A DNA stretch of 13,201 bases from Lentisphaerota bacterium. GTDB lineage: Bacteria; Verrucomicrobiota; Kiritimatiellia; RFP12; JAAYLN01. Position 1 is the first letter of the stretch, and the number at the start of each line of letters is the position of its first letter. Shown piece by piece: positions 7,063 through 13,201 of the stretch. The notes beneath the pieces are model-generated. The model did not search any database and was not told the origin of the DNA. It saw nothing but the letters and a program-made list of their open reading frames with translations. A program made the position numbers and the translations under genes. The DNA lies in contig JAAYZJ010000511.1 in NCBI GenBank assembly GCA_012514915.1, positions 1 to 13,201 on the forward strand. Reading direction: 5' to 3'.

Positions 7063-7893
7063 ATGCAAAGCCTGATCAATCAACTGTTGCAGCTTCAGGA
7101 ACTGGTTCTGATTCTCGACGAGCACCGGGCGACGGGTGACGGAACCCATCTGACCCGCCTCAGCGAGAACGTCGACCAGATGACCGAGCGTCTACCGCCG
7201 CAGATCCGGGGATTTCTGCAGCGGCTGCTGAAGAAGGACCACATCGTGATGGCGCCGATGCACAGCGGCGCCTGCGCCATCTGCGGCATGCGGCTCCCCA
7301 TCAGCCAGGTGCAGTCGGTCCGCCGGCTCAAGGAAATCCAGACCTGCCCGAGTTGCGCGCGCATCCTGTTCGAGCCGACCGACGCGGCACAGTGGGTCGG
7401 CGAGAGCCAGAGCCGCAGCGAGCCGCGCAAGTCGGGAATCGCCCGGTTTTCCGCCCCGTCGCTGATGCTCCCCGGCATGAAGGCCGCGACACGCAACGAC
7501 GCCATCCTCGAGCTGGCGACCTGCATCCAGGCGGCGGGGTTCGTCGATGACGCGGCCAAGCTCGTCCATGCCGCCATCGAGCGGGAGAACATCCTCGGGA
7601 CGGCCATGGAGCATGGGCTGGCCTTCCCTCACGTCCGCGGCGTCGAGGGCGGCGGCCTGACGCTCGCCATGGGGACCAGCGAACAGGGCATTCCGTTCGA
7701 CAACGACCACACCTCGACGATCATCTGCTTCTTCGTCATTCCCACCGCGGTCAGCGCTTTCTACCTGCGCCTGATGGCCGGGCTCACGGAAACCTTCCTG
7801 AAGGCGCAGAACCGCACGGCGCTGATGGCGGCCACGACCCCCGAGCAGCTCTGGAAGGCCCTCACCAAGGCCACGCGCTACACAATCAAGTGA
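7063..7893 (+). CDS. Zinc-ribbon domain fused to PTS EIIA (fructose/nitrogen type)
   Basis: 276 aa, two domains. Residues 1-65 are helical and probably coiled. A zinc ribbon follows with Cys71-x2-Cys74 and Cys95-x2-Cys98 (GACAICGM...TCPSCARILF), like the C4 ribbon of zf-RING_7 proteins. Residues about 130-276 form an EIIA domain of the PtsN/Fru class. His190 in HGLAFPHVR lies where the phosphorylated histidine of the family sits, followed by the usual small-residue strand (GGGLTLAMG). No EIIB or EIIC is encoded nearby, so it is more likely a phosphorelay regulator than part of a sugar permease. It opens the operon; the start has only a weak GCGAG 6 bases upstream. The combined function of the two domains is not known to me. 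Confidence 0.82.
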   Translation: MQSLINQLLQLQELVLILDEHRATGDGTHLTRLSENVDQMTERLPPQIRGFLQRLLKKDHIVMAPMHSGACAICGMRLPISQVQSVRRLKEIQTCPSCARILFEPTDAAQWVGESQSRSEPRKSGIARFSAPSLMLPGMKAATRNDAILELATCIQAAGFVDDAAKLVHAAIERENILGTAMEHGLAFPHVRGVEGGGLTLAMGTSEQGIPFDNDHTSTIICFFVIPTAVSAFYLRLMAGLTETFLKAQNRTALMAATTPEQLWKALTKATRYTIK

Positions 7894-7897
7894 CGGC

Positions 7898-8755
7898 ATG
7901 GACGGCGACGCCTATTTTTCGGTCTGCCGGGAGCGCGTTGAGGCGGCCCTTCAGGAGGCGCTCCCCCCGGCGGGACAGCGTCCCGCCCGGCTGACCGGCG
8001 CGATCCGCTACAGCGTGCAGGTGGGCGGCAAACGGCTCCGCCCCATGCTGTGCCTGGCGGCCGCCGAGGCGGCCGGCGGCGACTGGCGCGCGGCGCTCCC
8101 CGCCGCCGTGGCCGTCGAGTTGCTCCACACCTACACGCTGGTGCACGACGACCTGCCCTGCATGGACAACGACCTGATCCGCCGGGGGCAGCCCACCGTC
8201 CACGCGAAATACGGCGAGGCCCTGGGCGTACTGGTCGGCGACGCCCTCCAGGCGCTCGCGTTCGAGGTGCTGGTCCGCGATGCCGCGGCGGATCCCGGCC
8301 GCGCCAGGCGCTGGGTGTCCGAGCTCGCGCTGGCGGCCGGCCCCGCCGGCGTCGTGGGCGGTCAGGTGGAGGATGTCGCGGAGGCCGGCGCCACCGATCC
8401 CGACACGCTCGCCTTTGTCCATCAGCACAAGACAGCCGACCTCTTCCGCGCCGCCCTGCGGATGGGCGCCATCGGCGGCGGCGCGTCCGACGCCGTGGTC
8501 GAGACCCTGGGCGCCTACGGCAGCCACCTCGGGCTCGCCTTCCAGATCATCGACGACCTGCTCGATGCACCCGGGGAAGGCACCCCCGACGGGCCGCCGG
8601 ATGAACTCACGTGCCTAACGCTGTGGACCCCCGGCGAAGCCCGGGAACACGCCACCCGGCATACCGGGCAGGCCATCGACGCGCTGGAGGGATTGCCCGG
8701 CCCCGCGACCCCCTTGCGCGACCTGGCCCGGCGGATGCTGCAGCGCGTGGTTTGA
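7898..8755 (+). CDS. ispA: Short-chain polyprenyl (farnesyl/geranylgeranyl) diphosphate synthase
   Basis: 285 aa isoprenoid synthase fold, condensing IPP with allylic diphosphates to C15 (or C20) in the cytosol. GGKRLRP (43-49) binds IPP, and DDLPCMD (84-90) is the first Asp-rich motif with the bacterial two-residue insertion. HKTADLF (177-183) gives the conserved Lys-Thr, and DDLLD (219-223) is the second Asp-rich motif. The region after DDLLD, normally a long loop with Gly-Lys...Lys-x-Thr-Tyr, is shortened to a Pro/Gly/Asp/Glu stretch ending DELTCLTLW (235-243). No lysine occurs after residue 178. Activity may therefore differ from a standard IspA. The start lies 4 bp after the EIIA-fusion stop, within the operon. 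Confidence 0.85.
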   Translation: MDGDAYFSVCRERVEAALQEALPPAGQRPARLTGAIRYSVQVGGKRLRPMLCLAAAEAAGGDWRAALPAAVAVELLHTYTLVHDDLPCMDNDLIRRGQPTVHAKYGEALGVLVGDALQALAFEVLVRDAAADPGRARRWVSELALAAGPAGVVGGQVEDVAEAGATDPDTLAFVHQHKTADLFRAALRMGAIGGGASDAVVETLGAYGSHLGLAFQIIDDLLDAPGEGTPDGPPDELTCLTLWTPGEAREHATRHTGQAIDALEGLPGPATPLRDLARRMLQRVV

Positions 8756-8760
8756 AAGGA
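8756..8760 (+). promoter_or_regulatory. Shine-Dalgarno of the nucleoside-kinase fusion gene
   Basis: AAGGA lies directly after the prenyl synthase stop codon (8753-8755) and 8 bases before the ATG at 8769, supporting that start. Confidence 0.6.
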
Positions 8761-8768
8761 ATCCGGGC

Positions 8769-10433
8769 ATGCCACGCGTGAACCTCTCCGTGGCGGGGGC
8801 CGCCCCCCGTTCCGTACCTGCGGGCACCCCCGCGGTCGAGGTGCTGCCGCCAACGGCCCCCAATGGGCTTCCCGTGCTGGCGGCATGCTTCAACAACGAC
8901 GTGGTCACCCTGCGGCAGCCCCTGTCCGTCAACGGCACGCTCGACCCGTTGACGCTGGCGGACGTCCACGGCTGGCGGGTCTACCGCTGGTCGCTGACCT
9001 TCCTGCTGGGAATGGCCATGCACGAGGTGTTTCCCGGGCGGGTCTTCCGCGTCCGCCACCCGATCGGCGGGGGACTCTTCTGCAGCGTCGACTGGCGGCC
9101 GGAACAGGCGGCCGACATCGCCGGCGCGGTCGCGCGGATCGAGACCCGCATGCGCGAACGGGTGCGCGACGACCTCCCCGTGGCGTGCATCCAGGTCGCC
9201 TACGCCGAGGCGATCGCGAACCTCCGCGCCAACCGGCAGCTCGATCAACTGCACCTGCTCGCCTACCGCAATCCGCCGCAAGTCACGCTGATGCGCTGCG
9301 GGGACTATCTGGACATGCGGCACGAGCCCCTGATCCACCGGACGGGGCTGCTCGACCGCTTCGCGCTGACCCCCTACGAGTCGGGCTTCGTCCTCCGTCT
9401 GCCGGCGCAGGAGGCGCCGGACCGGGTTGCCCCCTTCAACCCGCAACCCCATTTGATCCGCATCTACCAGGAGCACATCTCCTGGGGGCGCATCCTGGGC
9501 ATCACCACCGTGGGCGAGCTCAACGAGGCGATCGCCACGCGGCGCGCCGGCGAGGTCATCGAGACCGTCGAGGCGCTGCACAACAAGAAACTGGCCCGGA
9601 TCGCCGACCAGATCGGTGGCCAGCCCTCGCGCCCGCGGCTCGTGCTGATCGCCGGCCCCTCCTCCTCCGGCAAAACCACGATGGCCAAGCGACTGATGAC
9701 CCACCTGCGCGTCAACGGATGCCAGCCGTTCATGATCTCGACCGACGATTATTTCGTCGGCGATGCCCTCAACCCGCGCGATGAACAGGGCAACCTCGAC
9801 TACGAGCACCTGCACGCCCTCGATCTGCCGCGGCTGAACCGCGACCTGAACGATCTGCTGGCCGGCCGCCCCGTGCACCTGCCCCGGTTCAACTTCCATA
9901 CCCGCTCGCGGGAGGAGCGCCCCGACGCGGTGTCCCTGGGCGGGGACTCGGTGATCCTGATCGAGGGCATCCACGCCTTGAATCCCGAGCTGACGGCCCA
10001 GGTGCCCCGGGGCGACAAGTTCCTGATCTACATCAGCGCCCTGACGCAGTTGGCCATCGATTTCAACAGCCGGATTTCGACCACCGACAACCGGCTGCTG
10101 CGGCGCATGGTGCGCGACAACCAGTTCCGCAAGCATCCGCCGCTGCAGACCCTGCGCCGCTGGCCATCGGTCCTGCGCGGCGAGGCGCACTGGATCTTTC
10201 CCTACCAGCATCTGGCCGATGCCGTCTTCAACTCCGCCCTCGACTACGAACTGGCCATCCTCAAGCCATTCGCGGCCGCCCTGCTCAACGAGATCAAGCC
10301 GACGGATCCCGAATACGCCGAGGCCCGGCGCCTGAGCGGCATCCTCCACTGCTTCGTCGCGCTCGCCCACGACGACGTGCCGGGCGACTCGATTCTACGC
10401 GAATACATCGGCGGCAGCCGGCTCGACTACTGA
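8769..10433 (+). CDS. Uridine kinase-like protein with N-terminal TGS and ThrRS-SAD-like domains
   Basis: 554 aa. Residues about 1-65 resemble a TGS domain. About 70-240 resemble the second additional domain of threonyl-tRNA synthetase (YRWSLTFLL; C177; LIHRTG 188-193), and from about 285 there is a uridine kinase/phosphoribulokinase P-loop kinase. GPSSSGKTT (296-304) is the Walker A motif, STDDYFV (324-330) an acidic substrate/metal site, DYEHLHALDL (344-353) follows, and VILIEGIHALN (395-405) is the Walker B-like strand. This three-part layout is known from a bacterial nucleoside-kinase family, for example in Thermotoga and clostridia. The paired histidines of the tRNA-editing site appear replaced by Trp74 and Phe78, so tRNA editing is unlikely. 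It probably phosphorylates a nucleoside with ATP. It lies 13 bp after the prenyl synthase gene. Confidence 0.86.
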   Translation: MPRVNLSVAGAAPRSVPAGTPAVEVLPPTAPNGLPVLAACFNNDVVTLRQPLSVNGTLDPLTLADVHGWRVYRWSLTFLLGMAMHEVFPGRVFRVRHPIGGGLFCSVDWRPEQAADIAGAVARIETRMRERVRDDLPVACIQVAYAEAIANLRANRQLDQLHLLAYRNPPQVTLMRCGDYLDMRHEPLIHRTGLLDRFALTPYESGFVLRLPAQEAPDRVAPFNPQPHLIRIYQEHISWGRILGITTVGELNEAIATRRAGEVIETVEALHNKKLARIADQIGGQPSRPRLVLIAGPSSSGKTTMAKRLMTHLRVNGCQPFMISTDDYFVGDALNPRDEQGNLDYEHLHALDLPRLNRDLNDLLAGRPVHLPRFNFHTRSREERPDAVSLGGDSVILIEGIHALNPELTAQVPRGDKFLIYISALTQLAIDFNSRISTTDNRLLRRMVRDNQFRKHPPLQTLRRWPSVLRGEAHWIFPYQHLADAVFNSALDYELAILKPFAAALLNEIKPTDPEYAEARRLSGILHCFVALAHDDVPGDSILREYIGGSRLDY

Positions 10434-10452
10434 CCGCTCCCCCAATTGGAAC

Positions 10453-10457
10453 GAGGA
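10453..10457 (+). promoter_or_regulatory. Shine-Dalgarno deciding the start of the coiled-coil membrane protein
   Basis: GAGGA sits 6 bases before the ATG at 10464. It would lie inside the coding region if the upstream TTG at 10446 were used, so the ATG is preferred. Confidence 0.65.
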
Positions 10458-10463
10458 ACACCC

Positions 10464-10904
10464 ATGCCCCACCCCACAGATGGAACGGCGGCGCCGGCCG
10501 CCTCCGGCGCGCCCGAGGCCTCCACGATGAGCGAGCTCTCCCTGGAGCGCGAGAAGATCCAGATCGAGCGGGAGCGCCTCGCCCTCGAACGCGAACGCTG
10601 GTCGACCGAGCGCGACAAGGTGCAGTCAACCCGCGAACTCGCCAACCGGGCCGCCGGGCGGCTGACGATCGGGATCAGCACCTTCGCGCTGGCCCTGCTG
10701 AGCGCCCTGCTCGCGGGCGGTGCCATCGGCGCCTGGCTCGTCGCCCGGAACCAGCAGAACGCCGGCCACGAGGTCGCCGCGTCGCTGATCCAGGCCCTGG
10801 GGAGCGGCACCAACGCGCTGGACGAGGTCGACGGTCCGGCACCCTGGCTCCGCACGCTTGGGCGCCAGGGACGGCCGGGCGGATACCTGCTCATTTTGAA
10901 CTAG
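10464..10904 (+). CDS. Small coiled-coil membrane protein, unknown function
   Basis: 146 aa from the ATG at 10464. The N-terminus is Ala/Pro-rich (1-21). Residues 22-57 are a highly charged helix full of Glu-Arg pairs (LEREKIQIERERLALERERW), likely a coiled coil or single stable helix. Residues 67-94 form one transmembrane segment rich in Ala, Leu and Gly, followed by a polar tail of about 50 residues (NQQNAGHEVAASLIQALG...). No enzyme motif and no named family is recognised. It sits 30 bp after the nucleoside-kinase gene and 3 bp before the phosphomutase gene, so it belongs to the operon. It could be an anchor or scaffold, but nothing in the sequence proves this. Confidence 0.68.
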   Translation: MPHPTDGTAAPAASGAPEASTMSELSLEREKIQIERERLALERERWSTERDKVQSTRELANRAAGRLTIGISTFALALLSALLAGGAIGAWLVARNQQNAGHEVAASLIQALGSGTNALDEVDGPAPWLRTLGRQGRPGGYLLILN

Positions 10905-10907
10905 CCG

Positions 10908-12245
10908 ATGAGCATCTTCAAAGCCTACGACATCCGCGGCCGCTACGGCGTCGAGCTGGACGAGGCCACCGCCCACCGCATCGGGCGCTGGCTGCCGACG
11001 ATCGTCGCGGGACCGCGCGTCCTGATCGGACGCGATGCGCGCCCCTCGTCGCCGATCCTGCTGGAAGCGCTGGCACGCGGCCTGCTCGAGGCCGGTTGCC
11101 AGGTCGACGACGCGGGGCTCACCTCGACGCCGATGGTCTACTTCCTGACGGCCCGCCACGGCTACGACCTCTCGATCCAGATCACCGCCTCCCACAACCC
11201 CGCCGCCTACAACGGCTTCAAAGTTTCGCGGCGCGACGCGCGTCCCGTCGGCTACGACACCGGACTGGGCCAACTGGAGCAGGCGGTCGCGTCGGGCACC
11301 CTCCCCCCGCCCGCCGCCGCGCCCGGCCGCCTCCGGATTGTCGACCGGCTCGACGAGTTCCTCGCGTTTCTCGCCCCCTGGCGCCCCGATCTGGACGGCC
11401 TGCGGCTGGCGGCCGACTTCAGCGACGGCCTGGCGGCTCGCACCTTCAAACCGCTGTTCAACGACCAACTCCATTACCTCGCCGACACGCCCGACGGCAC
11501 ATTTCCGAGCCACCCGCCCAATCCGCTGGAGCCGGCCGCCCGGGAGCCGCTTATCCAGTGCGTGACCGTCGGCCGGCTGGACGGCGGGATGATCTTCGAC
11601 GGCGATGCCGACCGGGTCATGTTCGTCGACGAGACTGGCCGCTTTGTCCGCCCCGATCTGATGATCGCCCTGCTGGCCGTTCCGTTCCTGCAGCGCCAGC
11701 CCGGCGCGACGATCCTGCAGGACATCCGCACCTCGCGCGGCGTGACGGCGTTTCTGCGGCAGGCCGGTGCCAACCCCGTCCTTTGGAAAGTCGGGCACGC
11801 CTTCGCCAAGGCCAAGATGCGCGAGCTCGGCGCCGTATTCGGCGGGGAACTGGCCGGGCACTACTATTTCCGCGACTTCTTCTGGTGCGACTCGGGCGAA
11901 CTCGCCGCCCTGGTGGCTCTCGGCGAACTGGCGGCGGCGCGGCGCCGGGGGCAACGTTTCAGCGAGTTGCTCAAGCCGTTCGATCGCCTGGCCAACACGG
12001 GAGAACTGAACTACCGTGTGCCACGCCCCGCCGACGCCGTCGAGGCGGTCCGGCGCGGCCTGATCGCAGAGCGCGCCCCCGATCTCCTCCTCGATTTCGA
12101 CGGTTGCCGGATCGAATACCCCGACTGGTGGGCCAGCATCCGCCCGTCGAATACCGAGCCCTACCTCCGCGTCATCATCGAGGCCGACTCGGCCGACCGC
12201 CTCGCGGAGCGCCGCGCCTGCGTTGAGCGGTTGCTGGGAGGATAA
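10908..12245 (+). CDS. Phosphomannomutase/phosphoglucomutase
   Basis: 445 aa alpha-D-phosphohexomutase, interconverting hexose 6-phosphate and 1-phosphate through a phosphoserine and Mg2+. FKAYDIRG (4-11) is the N-terminal signature. TASHNP (93-98) holds the catalytic Ser95, DGDADR (231-236) the Mg2+ ligands, GGELAGHYYF (312-321) the sugar-specificity loop, and RPSNTEPYLR (412-421) the phosphate-binding loop of domain 4. Length and motif spacing are normal for the bacterial PMM/PGM (AlgC/ManB-type) group, so the protein looks complete and active. It would supply Man-1-P or Glc-1-P for surface glycans, possibly for the glycosyltransferase in this window. The start is 3 bp after the preceding stop with no clear Shine-Dalgarno, suggesting coupled translation. 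Its TAA touches the left end of the mobile element. Confidence 0.92.
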   Translation: MSIFKAYDIRGRYGVELDEATAHRIGRWLPTIVAGPRVLIGRDARPSSPILLEALARGLLEAGCQVDDAGLTSTPMVYFLTARHGYDLSIQITASHNPAAYNGFKVSRRDARPVGYDTGLGQLEQAVASGTLPPPAAAPGRLRIVDRLDEFLAFLAPWRPDLDGLRLAADFSDGLAARTFKPLFNDQLHYLADTPDGTFPSHPPNPLEPAAREPLIQCVTVGRLDGGMIFDGDADRVMFVDETGRFVRPDLMIALLAVPFLQRQPGATILQDIRTSRGVTAFLRQAGANPVLWKVGHAFAKAKMRELGAVFGGELAGHYYFRDFFWCDSGELAALVALGELAAARRRGQRFSELLKPFDRLANTGELNYRVPRPADAVEAVRRGLIAERAPDLLLDFDGCRIEYPDWWASIRPSNTEPYLRVIIEADSADRLAERRACVERLLGG

Positions 12246-12268
12246 GGGTCACGTCTCAACATTCAACA
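12244..12268 (+). repeat. Left inverted end of the RAYT element
   Basis: 25 bp matching the right end inverted at 23 positions. It contains a perfect tandem 7-mer, TCAACAT twice (12256-12269). The stop codon and last residues (LNVET) of the transposase remnant are encoded inside it on the - strand. Confidence 0.75.
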
Positions 12269-13006
12269 TCTTCCTGATTAGCTCTATTTGTTTTCGCAAA
12301 TTCCGTTCGGTAGCGGCCTTGCGCTCCAGGCGCTTGATAGCGATGCTGACCGCCGCATAGTCCACACCACCGAGCGCTTCTCCTGTTTCACGCAAGGTCA
12401 ATCCACCATAACGGCGGGCCGCCAACATCGCCAGCGATTTGTTGTCGCCGCCGCGATGCGTCAGCCAGGTTTGACGTGTCTCGCCGCAGACCTGCTCAAC
12501 CGTATGCAGGATCTCGTCGATGCTGCATTGGCGGCGCAGTTGGCGCTTCCCGCTTGTCTCCCGTCCGCCTCCGCCGGACTGCTTCTTGATGGCCCTGACA
12601 AATCCTTCGGCGCCAATCGCAAGGGCATCGTGCAATCGTTCGGCCTTAGATGGATCAACTCCGTGCTCCAGCCGATTACGGATGTCTCGCCGGTAGGCGG
12701 CCCGTGTCTGCTTTGGGTCGCGATGCGCACGGGCCAGCAGGACACCGCTCTGCAACCAATCCGGCCCTTTCGCGTAGCCTCCAAAGCAGCGGTACGAACT
12801 CCAGCGGTATTCACGCAGAACCTTCAGCCGCAGGCTGATTTCCTCCGGACTCGCCACGCCGACTCCCAGCGCTTCCATCTGTTTCGCGCGCTTGCCCAAG
12901 GCGAATGCCGCCGTGCATACCGGATTCAGATGCACGTACAAACTCACCTCGTACGCCCATCCCTCATCCTCAGAATTCCGTTTGTCGAATGTCGAGACGT
13001 GACCCT
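12249..13006 (-). pseudogene. REP-associated tyrosine transposase (RAYT) remnant lacking its N-terminal catalytic half
   Basis: Recognisable homology starts near 12965 with EGWAYEVSLYVHLNPVC and continues through LRLKVLREYRWSSYRCFGGY, both standard for RAYT/IS200-like proteins. The C-terminal part (about 12515-12330) has a DnaA domain IV-like helix-turn-helix (RYGGLTLRETGEALGG, then a YAAVSIAIKRLER helix). The first half of the family, with the His-hydrophobic-His nuclease motif, is absent. What precedes the homology (GHVSTFDK) is just the right inverted end read in frame. The frame stays open to an ATG at 13082, but that ATG lies inside the neighbouring receiver-domain gene, so I do not regard it as a real start. 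No internal stop or frameshift interrupts the remaining part. A short DNA-binding protein could still be made, but no start codon or Shine-Dalgarno supports it. Confidence 0.75.
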
Positions 13007-13007
13007 T
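12983..13007 (-). repeat. Right inverted end of the RAYT element
   Basis: 25 bp on the - strand, starting AAGGGTCACGTCTCGAC. It differs from the left end only at two A-to-G positions, which fall at the same place in each unit of the internal 7-mer (TCGACAT then TCGACAA). Confidence 0.75.
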
Positions 13008-13029
13008 GTGGCCCTCTGGCACGCGGCCA

Positions 13030-13201
13030 TTATAGGGCCGATGGCGGCGAGACCAGCGCACGATGGACCGCGCAGGCGACATCCTGCCGGGTGAACGGCT
13101 TCTGGATGAAATGCACGCCCTTGTCGAGGACGCCGTGATGGGCGATGATGTTGGCGGTGTACCCCGACATGAAAAGGCACTTCAAGCCGGGACGCCCCAG
13201 C
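13030..13201 (-). CDS. Receiver-domain C-terminus, probably of a hybrid sensor histidine kinase (partial)
   Basis: The - strand from the window edge encodes 56 residues before TAA (13032-13030). They include LKCLFMSGYTANIIAHHG and a GVLDKGVHFIQKPFTRQD segment. FMSGYTANIIAHxGVLDxGVxFIQKPF is the beta4-alpha4-beta5 end of a receiver domain: the Ser of MSGY is the conserved Ser/Thr, and the Lys of QKPF is the conserved lysine near the phosphorylated Asp. This exact style is common at the C-terminus of PAS-containing hybrid histidine kinases; a stand-alone regulator is possible. The 5' part lies outside the window. The gene is convergent with the phosphomutase, with the RAYT element between them. 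Its 3' end overlaps the open frame extending from the transposase remnant. Confidence 0.82.
   Translation of the reverse strand, partial: LGRPGLKCLFMSGYTANIIAHHGVLDKGVHFIQKPFTRQDVACAVHRALVSPPSAL

Larger units (their letters stand above)
12244..13007. mobile_element. 764-bp RAYT-derived element bounded by 25-bp inverted ends
   Basis: The + strand at 12244-12268 (beginning AAGGGTCACGTCTC, then AACATTCAACA) recurs on the - strand at 13007-12983 (AAGGGTCACGTCTC, then GACATTCGACA). That is 23 of 25 identical bases in inverted orientation. Between them lies the C-terminal part of a REP-associated-type transposase. The left end starts on the last two bases of the phosphomutase stop codon, and the right end lies 22 bp from the stop of the receiver-domain gene. 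The interior is visibly less GC-rich than the neighbouring genes. No target duplication is apparent, as expected for the IS200/RAYT class. It is probably a non-autonomous, internally deleted copy that could only be moved by an intact relative elsewhere. Confidence 0.7.

Noticed and set aside
8607..10370. 587-codon open frame antisense to the nucleoside-kinase fusion
   Set aside because: The + strand has a Walker A motif and family-wide similarity; the antisense frame has none and spans two genes.
10626..11954. 442-codon open frame antisense to the phosphomutase
   Set aside because: Phosphomutase motifs on the + strand are unambiguous and the antisense product has no domain.
12246..13029. Target-site duplication around the RAYT element
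   Set aside because: Left flank (GAGGAT) and right flank (GTGGCC) do not match; IS200/RAYT-type elements do not normally create duplications.

Overview
This 13.2-kb window is a chromosomal segment from a GC-rich Gram-negative-type bacterium. Three things point to the PVC group, perhaps Kiritimatiellota or Lentisphaerota: a LolA-like periplasmic protein, a zinc-ribbon/EIIA fusion, and a REP-associated (RAYT) transposase with a DnaA-like C-terminus. That placement is inference from gene style; there is no rRNA or marker gene to confirm it. No tRNA, rRNA or CRISPR array was seen.

Left block (about 56-3797, + strand): a good promoter (TTGTCC, 17 bp, TATAAC) precedes four tightly overlapping genes. 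They encode a secreted outer-membrane-lipoprotein-sorting-like protein, two consecutive and different CNNM/CBS (CorC/HlyC-type) membrane proteins, and a small zinc-ribbon multi-spanning membrane protein. Stop and start codons overlap at every junction, so this is almost certainly one translationally coupled operon concerned with the envelope and possibly metal transport.

Middle block (3882-5140, - strand): a DPM1-like family 2 glycosyltransferase followed by a DUF2304 membrane partner, convergent with the left operon. An intergenic stretch of 255 bp then leads to a stand-alone class III PLP aminotransferase of unknown substrate (5396-6958, + strand).

Right operon (6981-12245, + strand): a near-consensus promoter (TTGACT, 17 bp, TACAAC) drives five closely spaced genes. 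They are a zinc-ribbon/PTS EIIA fusion, a short-chain (farnesyl-type) prenyl diphosphate synthase with a shortened and altered second substrate region, a TGS/SAD-like plus uridine-kinase fusion, a small coiled-coil membrane protein, and a phosphomannomutase/phosphoglucomutase. The set links isoprenoid-lipid and sugar-phosphate supply to a PTS-like regulator.

Right edge (12244-13201): the most interesting part. A 764-bp element, bounded by 25-bp inverted ends that match at 23 positions, abuts the phosphomutase stop codon. It carries the C-terminal two thirds of a RAYT-type transposase whose catalytic HUH half is missing. Just beyond it, on the - strand and running off the window, is the C-terminus of a receiver domain, probably from a hybrid histidine kinase. 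That gene is easily missed because the transposase frame stays open across its 3' end.
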